DNA of 64,000 bases from Oryzomicrobium sp. (GCF_021287045.1 NZ_JAJTBG010000007.1:148340-212339), one strand, 5' to 3'; shown: positions 39,303 to 49,743, numbered from the stretch's first letter. The notes: generated by a model from the sequence alone, not told the origin. Numbers and translations: made by a program.

Positions 39303-41786
39303 TCAGGCGCGTGGGGGCGTGGGCTTCTCCGGCGTGGCCGGGGAGGAAGGTGCGGTGCCGGCCATCGGCGCGGTGGCCGTGTCGGCGCCATTCTCCTGGA
39401 CGGTTGGGGCCGCCTGGATATGCACCACCCGCTGGGGGAAGGGGATGCCGATGCCGGCGTCTGCGAAGGCCCGCTCGATCATGAAGCGCAGGTCGCTGCC
39501 GATCTGGCGGCCGTCGGCGCCTTGAGCGTAGTCGATCCAGTATTCCAGGTTGAACATCAGGGCGTCGGCGCCGAAGTCTTCGAGCAGCACCCGGGGCGCC
39601 GGTTCCTTGAGCACCTGGCCGTGGCGGGCGGCCACGCCGAGCAGCACCTCGGACACCTGCCGGGCCGAGGCGCCGTAATCGACGCCCACCTTGATGGAAC
39701 GGCGCACCCGGGCGTTGCTGTAGGTCCAGTTGATGACGTTGCTTTCCAGGAAGCTGGAATTGGGGATGAGGATCTCGATGCCGTCGCCGTTGCGCACGAT
39801 GGATGAGCGGATGCTGATGTTGGTGACGGTGCCGACCACGTTGCCCACTTCCACCAGGTCGCCGACCCGCAGGGGACGCTCGATCAGCAGCATGATGCCG
39901 CTCATCAGGTTCTTGAGCAGGTTCTGGGCGCCGAAGCCGAAGCCGATGGCCAACGCGCCGCCGAGGAAGGCGAACACGGTGAGGGGAATCTTCACCAGGT
40001 CGAGCGAAATGACGAACAGCACGGCGAGCAGGATGAAGTGGCCCCAGCGGCTGAGAATCTTGGCCAGGGCGGGCTGCACGCCGAAGCGTTCCACCGCCAG
40101 CCGGCGCAGGCGCCGCACCAGCCAGGCGCTGACCACGTAGCCGAGCACCAGCAGCAGCACCGCGCCGATGCTCTTGCCGACGGTGACGCTGCGGGTGGCC
40201 TTGATCTGGCGGCCGTCCACCTCCAGGGTGTCCTCGGCGGTGAACAGCTCGAAGTTCCACAGCAGACGGGCGTAGTTGCCCAGGGTGGTGGCCCAGCCCC
40301 GGGTGCGGTCGGCCAGGGACAGCTCGCCCCGGCTGGCGTCGAACTCCTGCTGCCACTGGCGCAGGGTGCGTTGCAGGTTGCTGACCACCTGGAGGGCTTC
40401 CCGGTAGATGTCGGCCCGGGCCTGGTAGGCGCGTTGGAATTCGCGCAGGCTGGCCTCTTCCCCGGGCACGGCGGTGGCGCGCAGGCGGCGCTGGTAGTCG
40501 TTGGCCTGGCCGATGGCCAGGTCGATCTCGCCGTTCAGGTAGCGGATCCAGGAATCGATGCGCTCCAGCACTTGGGTGAAGCTCTGGGAGGTCTCCCGCA
40601 GCTTGGCCGCGTCCCGGCCGTTCATCAGCATCCAGCGGTACTGCCAGGCCTGGCGCTCCTGGCTGCGGATGCTGATCATGCTTTGCAGGGTGTCGTAGGC
40701 CAGGTGGGCGTTGTCGAGCTGGATGCGGCGCAGGGAGGCGGTCTGGGCCAGGGTCGCCAGCGTGGCGTTATGGGCCTGGGCGGCGGCACCGCCGGGGGGC
40801 GCCGGGCGTTCCCGGGCACGCAGCAGGGCCTTTTCGGCGTCGTCCAGGGCGCGCTGGGCGTTGGCGTTGCGCTGGCGCTGGCGGGCCAGTTCCGCCTCCT
40901 GGACGGCGTGCTCCTTGTCCAGTTCGGCCAGCACCGTGTCCAGATCGGCCTGGGAAAAGACCACCTTGCCGCGCATGGCGTCCAGCTGCTTGGCGGTGAA
41001 GGCGGCCTGGGACCGGTACTGGCTGACTTCGGCGCTGGCCAGGCGCATCGCCGCGTCCGCCTCGGCGGCGCTCTGGGCGGCCAGCTTGCTGCGCAGTTCG
41101 GCCAGGGCGTGCTGGAGCTGGCGGGCCGGGTCCGGGGGCGCACCCTTGACCGTGGCGGCCTGCTTTTCGTCGAGCTGGCGCAGCTGCACCTGGGCGGCCT
41201 TGTACTTTTCGGCGGCGGCGGTCTGTTCGTCGCGCAGCAAGGTCTGGCGCACCTCGGCGGCCCGGGCCTGGGCCTGGGCGTTGTCGCGGCTGTCGCGCAG
41301 CTGGTCGGCGAGCAGGGCCGAATAGGGGGGCGGCGTGTCGAAGCCCTTCCAGTTCTTGGACTGGGTTTCCTGGTCGGCGGTCTGCTGCTGCACCCGGCGC
41401 AGCTTCTGCAAGGTGTCGCGCTGCCGCTCCAGGCTGCGGGCCAGTTGGGCGATCAGATACTGGCGTTCCAGGCGTTCCTCGGCGTTGGCCTGCTGGAGGG
41501 TCCCCGCCGGGGACTGGGTCAGGGCCTGGTGGGCCTGGGCGAGGGACTTTTCCACCGCCGCCAGTTCGTCGTCGTCCGGCGGCGCCTCCGTTTTGGTTTC
41601 CGCCTTGGCGGCGGCCGGGGCCTTGCCCTTGAGCAGGGGGACCACCAGGGCACCCTGGGCGGCGGCATCCCGGGGCGGGGCGAGGAAGGCGGCGCCGGCC
41701 AGGATCAATCCGAGGGCAAGGGCAAGGCGCGGGCGGCCGTTAACGGGGGCTGGGCGGGGGGCCAGGCGGCGGGGCGGGGTCGGCAT
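39303..41786 (-). CDS. Large MscS-family mechanosensitive channel (MscK-like)
   Basis: 827 residues. After a signal-like N-terminus (about 20-45), residues 60-440 are a long periplasmic region rich in Ala, Gln, Arg and Leu, predicted coiled coil. Two or three membrane helices follow (about 525-610), the last being the Gly/Ala-rich pore helix FAFLGGALAIGFGFGAQN, then the beta domain RPLRVGDLVEVGNVVGTV and the C-terminal NSSFLESNVINWTYSN. It would open on membrane tension and release solutes. MscK/KefA proteins are longer; this one has fewer membrane helices. ATG 41786 gives the best signal sequence. The gene ahead, rsgA, ends 88 bases upstream. Confidence 0.85.
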   Translation of the reverse strand: MPTPPRRLAPRPAPVNGRPRLALALGLILAGAAFLAPPRDAAAQGALVVPLLKGKAPAAAKAETKTEAPPDDDELAAVEKSLAQAHQALTQSPAGTLQQANAEERLERQYLIAQLARSLERQRDTLQKLRRVQQQTADQETQSKNWKGFDTPPPYSALLADQLRDSRDNAQAQARAAEVRQTLLRDEQTAAAEKYKAAQVQLRQLDEKQAATVKGAPPDPARQLQHALAELRSKLAAQSAAEADAAMRLASAEVSQYRSQAAFTAKQLDAMRGKVVFSQADLDTVLAELDKEHAVQEAELARQRQRNANAQRALDDAEKALLRARERPAPPGGAAAQAHNATLATLAQTASLRRIQLDNAHLAYDTLQSMISIRSQERQAWQYRWMLMNGRDAAKLRETSQSFTQVLERIDSWIRYLNGEIDLAIGQANDYQRRLRATAVPGEEASLREFQRAYQARADIYREALQVVSNLQRTLRQWQQEFDASRGELSLADRTRGWATTLGNYARLLWNFELFTAEDTLEVDGRQIKATRSVTVGKSIGAVLLLVLGYVVSAWLVRRLRRLAVERFGVQPALAKILSRWGHFILLAVLFVISLDLVKIPLTVFAFLGGALAIGFGFGAQNLLKNLMSGIMLLIERPLRVGDLVEVGNVVGTVTNISIRSSIVRNGDGIEILIPNSSFLESNVINWTYSNARVRRSIKVGVDYGASARQVSEVLLGVAARHGQVLKEPAPRVLLEDFGADALMFNLEYWIDYAQGADGRQIGSDLRFMIERAFADAGIGIPFPQRVVHIQAAPTVQENGADTATAPMAGTAPSSPATPEKPTPPRA

Positions 41787-41874
41787 GGGCACCTCGGAAT
41801 GGTGGGCCAAAGCGGTGGGCCAAAGCGGTAGGCCGGAGCGACGGAGTGCGGAAAGGTGGGGCGGCGCCTGCCCG

Positions 41875-42831
41875 TTACGCCTCGGCCCCGGCCAGCAGTT
41901 GGCGGAAGGTGGCGAAGCGGCGCGGGTCAAGCTGGCCGGCGGCCAGGGCGGCCTGGAGGACGCAGCCGGGCTCCTGGTCGTGGCGGCAGTCGCGGAAGCG
42001 GCATTGGCCGAGCAGGGGGCGGAATTCGGGGAAGGCGTATTCCAGGGCGCCCTTGCCCAGGTGGTGCAGGCCGAAGTCCTGGAGGCCCGGGGAATCGATC
42101 AGGGCGCCGCCTTCCGGGTCGTCCGGCAGGGGGTAGAGGCGGGCGTGGGTGGTGGTGTGCTTGCCCGAGTCCAGGGCCTCGGAAATCTCCCGGGTGGCGG
42201 CCTGGGCCTCGGGTACCAGGGCGTTGGTGAGGGTGCTCTTGCCCATGCCGGACTGGCCCACCAGCACCGTCACCTGGCCGGCCAGGCGGGCGCGCAGCTC
42301 GTCCAGCCCGGCTCCTTCCAGGGCGGACAGCTCGATCACCGGGTAGCCGAGGGCGGCCAGGGGCGCCAGCCGGGCCCGGGCGTCGACCAGGCGGTCGGCC
42401 AGGTCGCACTTGTTGAGCACGATCAGGGCGCGGATTTCCTGGTCCTCGGCGGCCACCAGGCAGCGGGTCACCAGGTCGTCGTAGAACGAGGGCTCGGTGG
42501 CCACCACGATGGCGATCTGGGTGACGTTGGCGGCGATCAGCTTCTGGCGGAATTCGTTGCTGCGGTAGAGCAGGGAATCCCGGGGCGCCACGGCTTCGAT
42601 CACCCCCTGGTCCGGGGCGCTGCGCTCCACCAGCACCCGGTCGCCGCAGGCGATCTCGCTCTTCTTGCCCCGGGGGAAGCAGAGCAGGGGCTGGCCGTCG
42701 TCGTCGAGGCGGACCTGGTACTGGCGGCCGAAGGCGGCCACCACGGTGCCGGGCAGCAGGGCCGCGGCGTTCTTGCCGGAAGCGGGGGAGCGGTTGCGGG
42801 AGTTGGGAGCGTTGCGGGCAGGACCGGCCAT
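41875..42831 (-). CDS. rsgA: Ribosome small subunit-dependent GTPase RsgA
   Basis: 318 residues. An OB-fold (about 25-85) is followed by a circularly permuted GTPase domain in the order G4 (VLNKCDL), G1 (GQSGMGKST), G3 (DSPGLQDFG) and a C-terminal zinc motif CRFRDCRHDQEPGC. RsgA helps late maturation of the 30S subunit and the GTPase is stimulated by it. The first 20 residues are Asn/Ser/Arg-rich. It lies in a run of minus-strand housekeeping genes (phhB upstream, mscS-type channel downstream) with gaps near 90-100 bases on both sides, so it may have its own promoter. Confidence 0.93.
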   Translation of the reverse strand: MAGPARNAPNSRNRSPASGKNAAALLPGTVVAAFGRQYQVRLDDDGQPLLCFPRGKKSEIACGDRVLVERSAPDQGVIEAVAPRDSLLYRSNEFRQKLIAANVTQIAIVVATEPSFYDDLVTRCLVAAEDQEIRALIVLNKCDLADRLVDARARLAPLAALGYPVIELSALEGAGLDELRARLAGQVTVLVGQSGMGKSTLTNALVPEAQAATREISEALDSGKHTTTHARLYPLPDDPEGGALIDSPGLQDFGLHHLGKGALEYAFPEFRPLLGQCRFRDCRHDQEPGCVLQAALAAGQLDPRRFATFRQLLAGAEA

Positions 42832-42869
42832 GAAGTGAGCGGGGCGGGAAGAAGAATGGAGATGGAAAA

Positions 42870-42890
42870 GTGGAATGTGGAATGTGGAAT
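42870..42890 (+). repeat. Tandem repeat GTGGAAT x3
   Basis: Three perfect 7-base units between the rsgA start and the phhB stop. A simple-sequence tract of this kind can vary in length by slippage; any effect on rsgA expression is speculation. Confidence 0.7.
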
Positions 42891-42931
42891 GCGCGCGCCG
42901 GCGGCGCAGGCCGGGCGCGTCGCCCGCCAGT

Positions 42932-43315
42932 TTACCCGGCGGCGGCGAGCAGGCGGGCCACCTTGGCGGCGGCGCGGAAGTCGTTGATCGACAGGCCGCC
43001 CACGTCGTGGGTGGAAAAGCGCACGGTCAGCCGGCCCCAGCCCACGGTCAGGTCCGGGTGATGGTTCTGGGCTTCGGCCAGGGCGCCGATGTGGTTGGCG
43101 GCGGAGAGGGCGGCGGCGAAGTCGGGAAAGCGCAGGCTGGCGACGATGGCGCCGTCCTCCAGGCGCCAGCCGGGCAGGAGTTGCAGCAGGCTGGCGACGC
43201 TGGCCGGGTCGAGACGGTGGGCCGGGCCGCGCAGGGGGGCGCAGGGCGTGTCCACCAGTTCGGCCAGGCTGGGCAGGACGGGACGGCCGGCGGGCGAAAG
43301 ACTGAGACTGCTCAT
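42932..43315 (-). CDS. phhB: 4a-hydroxytetrahydrobiopterin dehydratase
   Basis: 127 residues, longer at the N-terminus than the usual 100-110. The signature E-x3-H-H-P...W...H...D is present in EAQNHHPDLTVGWGRL and FSTHDVGGLSINDF. The enzyme dehydrates pterin-4a-carbinolamine so that tetrahydrobiopterin can be recycled after aromatic amino acid hydroxylation; it is cytoplasmic. No phenylalanine hydroxylase gene is in the window. It sits between a small cytochrome c gene and rsgA on the minus strand. Confidence 0.9.
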   Translation of the reverse strand: MSSLSLSPAGRPVLPSLAELVDTPCAPLRGPAHRLDPASVASLLQLLPGWRLEDGAIVASLRFPDFAAALSAANHIGALAEAQNHHPDLTVGWGRLTVRFSTHDVGGLSINDFRAAAKVARLLAAAG

Positions 43316-43349
43316 GGCGGGCTCCAGGGGTATGGCCGCGGAGGCGGGG

Positions 43350-43694
43350 TCAGCGCGGGAAGTGGTAGTAGGTGTCGTTCAGGTAACGGGCCACGTCGGC
43401 CTCGTCGTCCGGGAACCAGCCCAGGTGGTTGCGCGAGACGCACAGGGCGACCCGTTGCAGCAGTTCGGTGCGGTCCGAGATCATCCGCCCGGGCTGGGTG
43501 TAGATGGCGCCGGCGTCGCCGCCGTACATGCGCTTGTGGCAGCTCGTGCAGGCGGCGTCGTGGAGTTGCTTGCCGTGCTTGGGATCGGCATGGTCGATGG
43601 GATCGGCCAGGGCCGCTGCCTGGAAGGCCGCGCCAGATAAGGCTCCCAGCAGGGCTACCGTGGAAAGCCGCGTGGTTGTTCGCTTTGCAGTCAT
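43350..43694 (-). CDS. Small periplasmic cytochrome c
   Basis: 114 residues with a signal peptide (about 1-30), then a single c-type heme site CTSCH and a downstream Met in GGDAGAIYTQPGRMISD that could be the sixth ligand. Trp and His-rich ends (NHLGWFPDDEADVARYLND, TYYHFPR) are typical of small class I cytochromes. It may deliver electrons to a terminal reductase; the partner is not evident. AAGGAG precedes ATG 43694 and is partly inside one arm of a perfect 15-bp inverted repeat whose other arm lies within the coding sequence (see that feature). Confidence 0.85.
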   Translation of the reverse strand: MTAKRTTTRLSTVALLGALSGAAFQAAALADPIDHADPKHGKQLHDAACTSCHKRMYGGDAGAIYTQPGRMISDRTELLQRVALCVSRNHLGWFPDDEADVARYLNDTYYHFPR

Positions 43695-43722
43695 GGTGCC
43701 TGGAACTCCTTATCTGGCGCGG
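43628..43722 (-). promoter_or_regulatory. 15-bp inverted repeat overlapping the cytochrome c ribosome binding site
   Basis: CCGCGCCAGATAAGG (43628-43642, inside the signal-peptide codons) and CCTTATCTGGCGCGG (43708-43722, upstream of the start) are exact reverse complements 65 bases apart. In the mRNA they can form a 15-bp stem that ends inside the Shine-Dalgarno AAGGAG, so initiation could be masked. The arms also share the CGCGCCA core and TGCCTGGAA flank of the REP-like family, so the structure may have come from such an element. Confidence 0.65.
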
Positions 43723-43738
43723 GGTTCGGATGAGTGGC

Positions 43739-44992
43739 CTAGCCGCCTTGCAGGTGCGCCACGCGCAGGGCAGCGGGGGGGTGGGAATCGTAGAAGAGCG
43801 AGTGCAACGGGTCCGGGGTCAGGGTCGCGGCGTTGTCCTCGTAGAGCTTGACCAGGGCCCGCACCAGATCGGCGGCAGAGGCGTGCTCGGCGGCGTAGTC
43901 GTCGGCCTCGTACTCGTGGCGGCGCGACAGCAGGCTGGAGAGCGGGGTGAACGGGAAGGTGAACACCGGCACCGCCAGGAAGAACAGGGTCAGGGCCAGG
44001 GCCGTGTTGGCGGCGGGCACCCCGAGGCCGGCGAAGAACCAGGGGGCCTCGATCAACTGGCCGAGCAGCCACAGGAAGCCTAGGGACAGGGCGAAGGTCA
44101 GGCCGATGCGTTTGGCGATATGACGGCGCTTGAAGTGGCCCAACTCGTGGGCCAGCACGGCCTCGATCTCGGCCGGGGAGAGGCGCTCGATCAGGGTGTC
44201 GAAGAAGACGATGCGCTTGTTGCGGCCAAAGCCGGTGAAGTAGGCGTTGCCGTGGGCGCTGCGCTTGGAGCCGTCCATGACGAACAGGCCCGAGGCAGCA
44301 AAGCCGCAGCGCGCCAGCAGGGCCTCGATGCGGCCTTTCAACTCGCCGTCCTGGAGCGGGGCGAACTTGTTGAACAGGGGGGCGATCCAGGTCGGGTAGA
44401 CGAACAGCAGCAACAGGTTGAAGCCGCACCAGAAGGCCCACACCCACAGCCACCACAATTCGCCCATGCGGCCCATCAGCCACAGCACGGCGGCCAGTAC
44501 CGGGGTGCCGATGAGCAGGCCGAGCAGGGCGGCCTTGAGGGCGTCGGCCACGTACAGGCCCAGAGTCATGCGGTTGAAGCCGAAGCGTTCCTCGATGACG
44601 AACTGGCGGTACAGGCCCAGGGGGATTTCCACCACGCCGGAGACGGCCATCACCGACAGGATCAGGGCCAGGCCGTACAGGATCGGGCTGGTTTCGGAAC
44701 CGATCGCTCCCTGCCAGAAGCCGTGCAGCGCGGCGATGCCGCCGCCCAGGGTGAGGGCCAGCAGCACGGCGGTTTCCACCGCCAGGCCGAGCAGGCCGAA
44801 GCGGGTGCGCACGGCGGTGTAGTCGGCGGCCTTCTGGTGGGCGGCCAGGGTCACCCGGTCGGCGAAGCGCTCTGGCACGGCGCCCCGGTGGGCGGCCACG
44901 GAACGGATCTGGCGCAGGGCCAGCCAGACGCGCACGGCCAGGGACAGGCCGAGCAGGGCGAGAAAGAGGGCGGTGAAGGCGGAGGCGGTCAC
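43739..44992 (-). CDS. M48-family membrane metalloprotease (STE24/CAAX protease-like)
   Basis: 417 residues, GTG start. An N-terminal membrane region of about five helices (1-190) precedes the peptidase domain with the zinc motif [13 protein letters not shown] and the third ligand in HEYEADDYA. Helices at about 290-340 surround it, as in Ste24. Bacterial members cleave membrane or misfolded envelope proteins; the natural substrate here is unknown. The start is inferred from the hydrophobic N-terminus [13 protein letters not shown]; no Shine-Dalgarno is clear. It is divergent from orn with 90 bases between. Confidence 0.85.
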   Translation of the reverse strand: MTASAFTALFLALLGLSLAVRVWLALRQIRSVAAHRGAVPERFADRVTLAAHQKAADYTAVRTRFGLLGLAVETAVLLALTLGGGIAALHGFWQGAIGSETSPILYGLALILSVMAVSGVVEIPLGLYRQFVIEERFGFNRMTLGLYVADALKAALLGLLIGTPVLAAVLWLMGRMGELWWLWVWAFWCGFNLLLLFVYPTWIAPLFNKFAPLQDGELKGRIEALLARCGFAASGLFVMDGSKRSAHGNAYFTGFGRNKRIVFFDTLIERLSPAEIEAVLAHELGHFKRRHIAKRIGLTFALSLGFLWLLGQLIEAPWFFAGLGVPAANTALALTLFFLAVPVFTFPFTPLSSLLSRRHEYEADDYAAEHASAADLVRALVKLYEDNAATLTPDPLHSLFYDSHPPAALRVAHLQGG

Positions 44993-45082
44993 GGGGGGGA
45001 ATGGAAGACGGAGAAGACGGGGAGGAAGGGCGGGAGCGCCTGTTGCTGTGACACAATGGCGCTTTTTGGAGTTCGAAGGATT

Positions 45083-45625
45083 ATGGCACAGGACCCCAAC
45101 CACCTCGTCTGGCTGGACATGGAGATGACCGGCCTGGAGCCGGACCGGGACCGCATTCTCGAACTGGCCATGGTGGTGACCACTTCCGACCTGGAAGTGG
45201 TGGCCCAGTCGCCGGTGTGGGCGGTGCACCAGCCCGAGGCCGTGCTGGCCGGCATGGACGACTGGAACCAGAAGACCCACGGCGAATCGGGCCTGATCGC
45301 CCGGGTCAAGGCTTCGACCACCGACGAGGCTGCCGTCGAGGCCCAGGCGCTGGCCTTCATGCAGCAGTACGTGGACAAGCGGGTGACGCCGATGTGCGGC
45401 AACTCCATCGGCCAAGACCGGCGCTTCATGGCCCGCTACATGCCGACCCTGGAAGCCTGGTTCCACTACCGCAACCTGGACGTGTCCACCGTCAAGGAAC
45501 TGTGCCGGCGCTGGCGCCCCGAAGTGTTCGCCGGGCTGAAGAAGAAGGGCGCCCACACGGCCCTCTCCGACATCCTGGAGTCCATCGACGAGCTGCGCTA
45601 CTACCGGACCAATTTCTTCAAGTAA
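45083..45625 (+). CDS. orn: Oligoribonuclease
   Basis: 180 residues, the standard length. The DEDDh motifs are WLDMEMTGL (Asp and Glu), [10 protein letters not shown] (Asp), and [11 protein letters not shown] (His and Asp), which bind two metal ions. Orn degrades oligoribonucleotides of 2-5 bases, including pGpG from cyclic di-GMP turnover, and is essential in many proteobacteria. AAGGA lies just before ATG 45083. A strong terminator follows 80 bases after the stop, so it is a single-gene unit. Confidence 0.95.
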   Translation: MAQDPNHLVWLDMEMTGLEPDRDRILELAMVVTTSDLEVVAQSPVWAVHQPEAVLAGMDDWNQKTHGESGLIARVKASTTDEAAVEAQALAFMQQYVDKRVTPMCGNSIGQDRRFMARYMPTLEAWFHYRNLDVSTVKELCRRWRPEVFAGLKKKGAHTALSDILESIDELRYYRTNFFK

Positions 45626-45706
45626 GACGTTGGGGCTGGTGCGACAGCATCACCCATGGCAGCTATCCGGTGCGGCATTCAAGTCACGCCCGGATCAAGC
45701 AAAAGC

Positions 45707-45741
45707 AAAACGCCCGGCGGGGTTTCCCGGCCGGGCGTTTT
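45707..45741. terminator. Bidirectional terminator between orn and the glycosyltransferase gene
   Basis: AAAACGCCCGGC and GCCGGGCGTTTT form a 12-bp stem around an 11-base loop; A and T runs on both sides serve both converging genes. Confidence 0.88.
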
Positions 45742-45791
45742 CATTGCCGCCCGCGGTTGGGCAAGGAGCGGTCGGTCGTGGTCGGCCGTGG

Positions 45792-47462
45792 TCAGTCGCG
45801 CCGGAACAGGCGCAGGCGTTCGCTGCGCTCGCCCGGGCGGTGGCCTTCCCAGACCCGCTCCCAGCCGGGCTGGCTGCGCTCTTCGCCGGGGGCGGTCTGG
45901 ATCAGCAGCCAGTCGCAGCTTTCCCGGCCGCGCCGCTCGCTCTTCACCGTCCAGCCTGTCTCGTAGCGCACCAGGGCCTTGAGCGTGGGCGGCAGGCGCA
46001 CCGAGACGCAGGCCGGGGCAGCGTCCGCAGGCATGGCCTGGCGCATGGCGGCAAAGGTGCCATCGTAGCCCCGACCGTATTCGAGCCAGGGCAGCCACAG
46101 GGCCACCAGCAGCACCCACACCAGGGTCAGGCCGGCCAGCCAATGGGTCGGGCCACGGAACAGGGAACGCTCGGCGGTGGTGCGTATCTGGGAGGCCCGG
46201 TACAGCAACCAGCCCCACATCGCCGTTACCGCCAGGGCCAGCGCCAAGCCGGACCATGAGACTTCGGCGGTGAATCCGGGGGTGAGGCGGTGCAGGGTGC
46301 GCACCAGGGGTTCGGGCCACTGGACCACCATGGCGGTCCAGCCGAGCCAGATGTAGGCGGCGGCCAGGGTGAAGGTGATCACCGCGAACCAGGAATAGGC
46401 CGCCGCAGCCCCCTTGCGCAGCCGGGTAGCCTCCAGGGCGGCCAGGGCGGTGAGGGGGACGTAGAAAATCAGGGCGTCAGGGGCCTGGGTGGCGGCCCAG
46501 GCATGGACCAGCAGGTTGCCGACGAGCAGCACCAGGGGCAAGGCAACGACCGGACTGGCCAGGGCATGGCGGCGGCGCCACAGGGTCCAGCCCGCCAGGG
46601 GCAAGGGCACCCAGGCGAACCAGGCGAGCAGGGCCAACAGGTCGAGCAGATGGCGCGGGCCGCCGCCGTCGTTGAGGCTGGCCAGATCGGCGGCCTGCCA
46701 GGCAGAAAAACGGTTCGGCGCGTATTCGGCCAGGGGGGCGAGCCACAGGGCGGCCAGGCCCGCGCCCAGGGCCAGGGCTGCGAGCAGGGCGGCCAGGGCG
46801 GGCAGGCGGGAAGTCTTGGGGGCCGGCTGGGTTTCGGCGAGCCAGGCCGGTACGTGGGGGCGCGGCGGGGGAAAAAGGGGAGCGGCAGCCAGCAGCAGGG
46901 CCACCGGCAGGGTGCCTTGCAGGCCGCCGGCCAGGTAGGCGCCGCCCAAGGCTAGGCCACCCGGGGCGAGGCCGCGCCAAGGTTTGTCGATGAGCAGGGC
47001 GGCGGCCCATAGGCCCAGGGCCTGGGTGGCCATCACCGCCAGTTGCGGCTGGGCCTCGTGACCATGCACCACCAGGCCGATGCCGCCCAGCAGCAGATAA
47101 GGGGTCACCCGCTCCGCCTCCTTGTCCCGGGTGCGCCGGGCCAGCATGGCGAGGCAGGCCAGGGTGAGGCCGAGCCAAAGCAGGTTGGTCAGGCGCACGC
47201 CGTTGTGGAAAGCGGTGAACGGCGCGAGCAGGCTGCCCGCCAGGGCGGCGACCCAGTGGTAGAGAGGGGCTTCGTTGAAGGCCGTGTCGGCCAGCCGGGG
47301 GGCGTACCAGGGCGCGCCCTGGGTGAATTCCCAGGCGACGCCCAGGTGGATGGCGTCCTCGCCCTTCCAGGGGGCGGGGCCCACCAGGCCGGTGACGAGG
47401 AACAGGGCTGCCAGGAGCAGCAGGGCGGGCCAGGGCAGGGGCAGGTAGGGGCGTTGCGGCAT
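45792..47462 (-). CDS. GT-C glycosyltransferase family 39 / ArnT-like membrane protein
   Basis: 556 residues with about ten to twelve membrane helices. The first extracytoplasmic loop, WKGEDAIHLGVAWEF, carries the acidic pair of the DxD/ExD-like GT-C active site. The C-terminus (about 460-556) is a soluble periplasmic domain (CVSVRLPPTLKALVRYETGW). Enzymes of this type move a sugar from a polyprenyl-phosphate carrier to lipid A or a protein; the acceptor cannot be told. No lipid A modification genes are close by. It is flanked by terminators, so it is an isolated gene. Confidence 0.82.
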   Translation of the reverse strand: MPQRPYLPLPWPALLLLAALFLVTGLVGPAPWKGEDAIHLGVAWEFTQGAPWYAPRLADTAFNEAPLYHWVAALAGSLLAPFTAFHNGVRLTNLLWLGLTLACLAMLARRTRDKEAERVTPYLLLGGIGLVVHGHEAQPQLAVMATQALGLWAAALLIDKPWRGLAPGGLALGGAYLAGGLQGTLPVALLLAAAPLFPPPRPHVPAWLAETQPAPKTSRLPALAALLAALALGAGLAALWLAPLAEYAPNRFSAWQAADLASLNDGGGPRHLLDLLALLAWFAWVPLPLAGWTLWRRRHALASPVVALPLVLLVGNLLVHAWAATQAPDALIFYVPLTALAALEATRLRKGAAAAYSWFAVITFTLAAAYIWLGWTAMVVQWPEPLVRTLHRLTPGFTAEVSWSGLALALAVTAMWGWLLYRASQIRTTAERSLFRGPTHWLAGLTLVWVLLVALWLPWLEYGRGYDGTFAAMRQAMPADAAPACVSVRLPPTLKALVRYETGWTVKSERRGRESCDWLLIQTAPGEERSQPGWERVWEGHRPGERSERLRLFRRD

Positions 47463-47655
47463 CCTGGGAACGGTGAGTCCGGAAGGGAAGGGATTTTACG
47501 GGTTCGCAGCCGCCCGGCGGAAAAAATGACGGCGGGAAACGGAGGCGCCGGCGCTGGCGGACCGGGGCGCCGGACAGTCCAGTGGGCGATGGTGCGGGGT
47601 CGGCCTGATCCGTGCAGGCATGGGCCGAAGCTGTGGCAACGACGCCAGGGCAACA

Positions 47656-47683
47656 AAAAAGGCAGCCCGCGGGCTGCCTTTTT
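47656..47683 (-). terminator. Rho-independent terminator after rpmE
   Basis: Perfect palindrome AAAAAGGCAGCCCG / CGGGCTGCCTTTTT, 35 bases after the rpmE stop on the minus strand. Confidence 0.9.
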
Positions 47684-47718
47684 GCGATCGGGCCGGGCGA
47701 ACGCCGGCGATCTCGCCC

Positions 47719-47934
47719 TTAGGCGGAGCGGCGCAGGCCACCGAACTTCTGGTTGAACTTCTCGACGCGGCCAGCGGTGTCCACGATCTTCTGCTTGCCG
47801 GTGTAGAACGGGTGGCAGGAGGAGCAGACTTCCACGTGCAGGGGCTTGCTCATGGTGGACTTGGTGGTGAAAGTGTTGCCGCAGGAGCAGGTCACTTGCA
47901 CGTCGTTGTATTCGGGGTGGATACCGGCTTTCAT
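47719..47934 (-). CDS. rpmE: 50S ribosomal protein L31 (zinc type)
   Basis: 71 residues. The four zinc-binding cysteines are in TCSCGNTF and EVCSSCHPF, so this is the C+ form of L31 rather than the zinc-free paralog. AAAGGA lies ahead of the ATG. It follows rho by 110 bases and has its own promoter in that gap and a strong terminator behind it. The neighbourhood rho-rpmE is common in proteobacteria. Confidence 0.95.
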   Translation of the reverse strand: MKAGIHPEYNDVQVTCSCGNTFTTKSTMSKPLHVEVCSSCHPFYTGKQKIVDTAGRVEKFNQKFGGLRRSA

Positions 47935-47988
47935 TTTGAATCCTTTCATGCGTGGTCGGCGGTTTTGGCCGGCCAATGAAAAACGAAG

Positions 47989-48017
47989 ATTATGGCGGAA
48001 CGACCGGGAAAAAACAA
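47989..48017 (-). promoter_or_regulatory. sigma70-type promoter for rpmE
   Basis: On the minus strand TTGTTT (48017-48012), a 17-base spacer and CATAAT (47994-47989) form a good -35/-10 pair, 55 bases before the rpmE start. Confidence 0.65.
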
Positions 48018-48044
48018 GCAAATTCAGGGCTTGCGGATCGATGG

Positions 48045-49301
<1,257 letters not shown>

Positions 49302-49743
49302 AAGGTTGGAAAGGGAGCGGGAAGGGCCGGCGGACGGTCGATCGGGCGGAGCGCTGGCAGGCGGGGCGGACCGTTGGGCGGTCGCGGCCTGGGATCAGGC
49401 GTGGGTGACGGACGCAGGATTGCCGGAGGGGCCAGAAAGGTTAGAGGCAGCCAGAATCGGGCGGAATCGTAACGGAACCGGTGGGGCGCGGAGCGCCGGA
49501 AAAGATCGGAGGTGGGGAAAAGCCGAAAATTTCAGGAGGATTGAGGCAGGCCGGGGTGGCCGGCGGTGCTTCGGCAGCGCCACGAGAGCGGCTGCTGGGG
49601 CCCGGGTCGCGGTGCCGCGCTGGTGGCGGTGCGACGGCGCGGTTGGCGCGGACTACTTTGGGGCGAATTGCTTTTCGGTCTTCTGGACAGTCCGGCGGGC
49701 AAGAATCACTGCCGGACTGTCATTGCGTTGCAGCGTAGCGGCT
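49302..49743. other. 442-base region between trxA and rho
   Basis: No gene seen. An inverted repeat GACAGTCCGGC / GCCGGACTGTC (49686-49721) just after the trxA stop is probably its terminator, although no T-run follows on the minus strand. The remaining 380 bases before rho are G-rich on the plus strand, hence C-rich in a rho leader RNA, which suits Rho binding and the autogenous attenuation known for rho genes. Confidence 0.5.
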
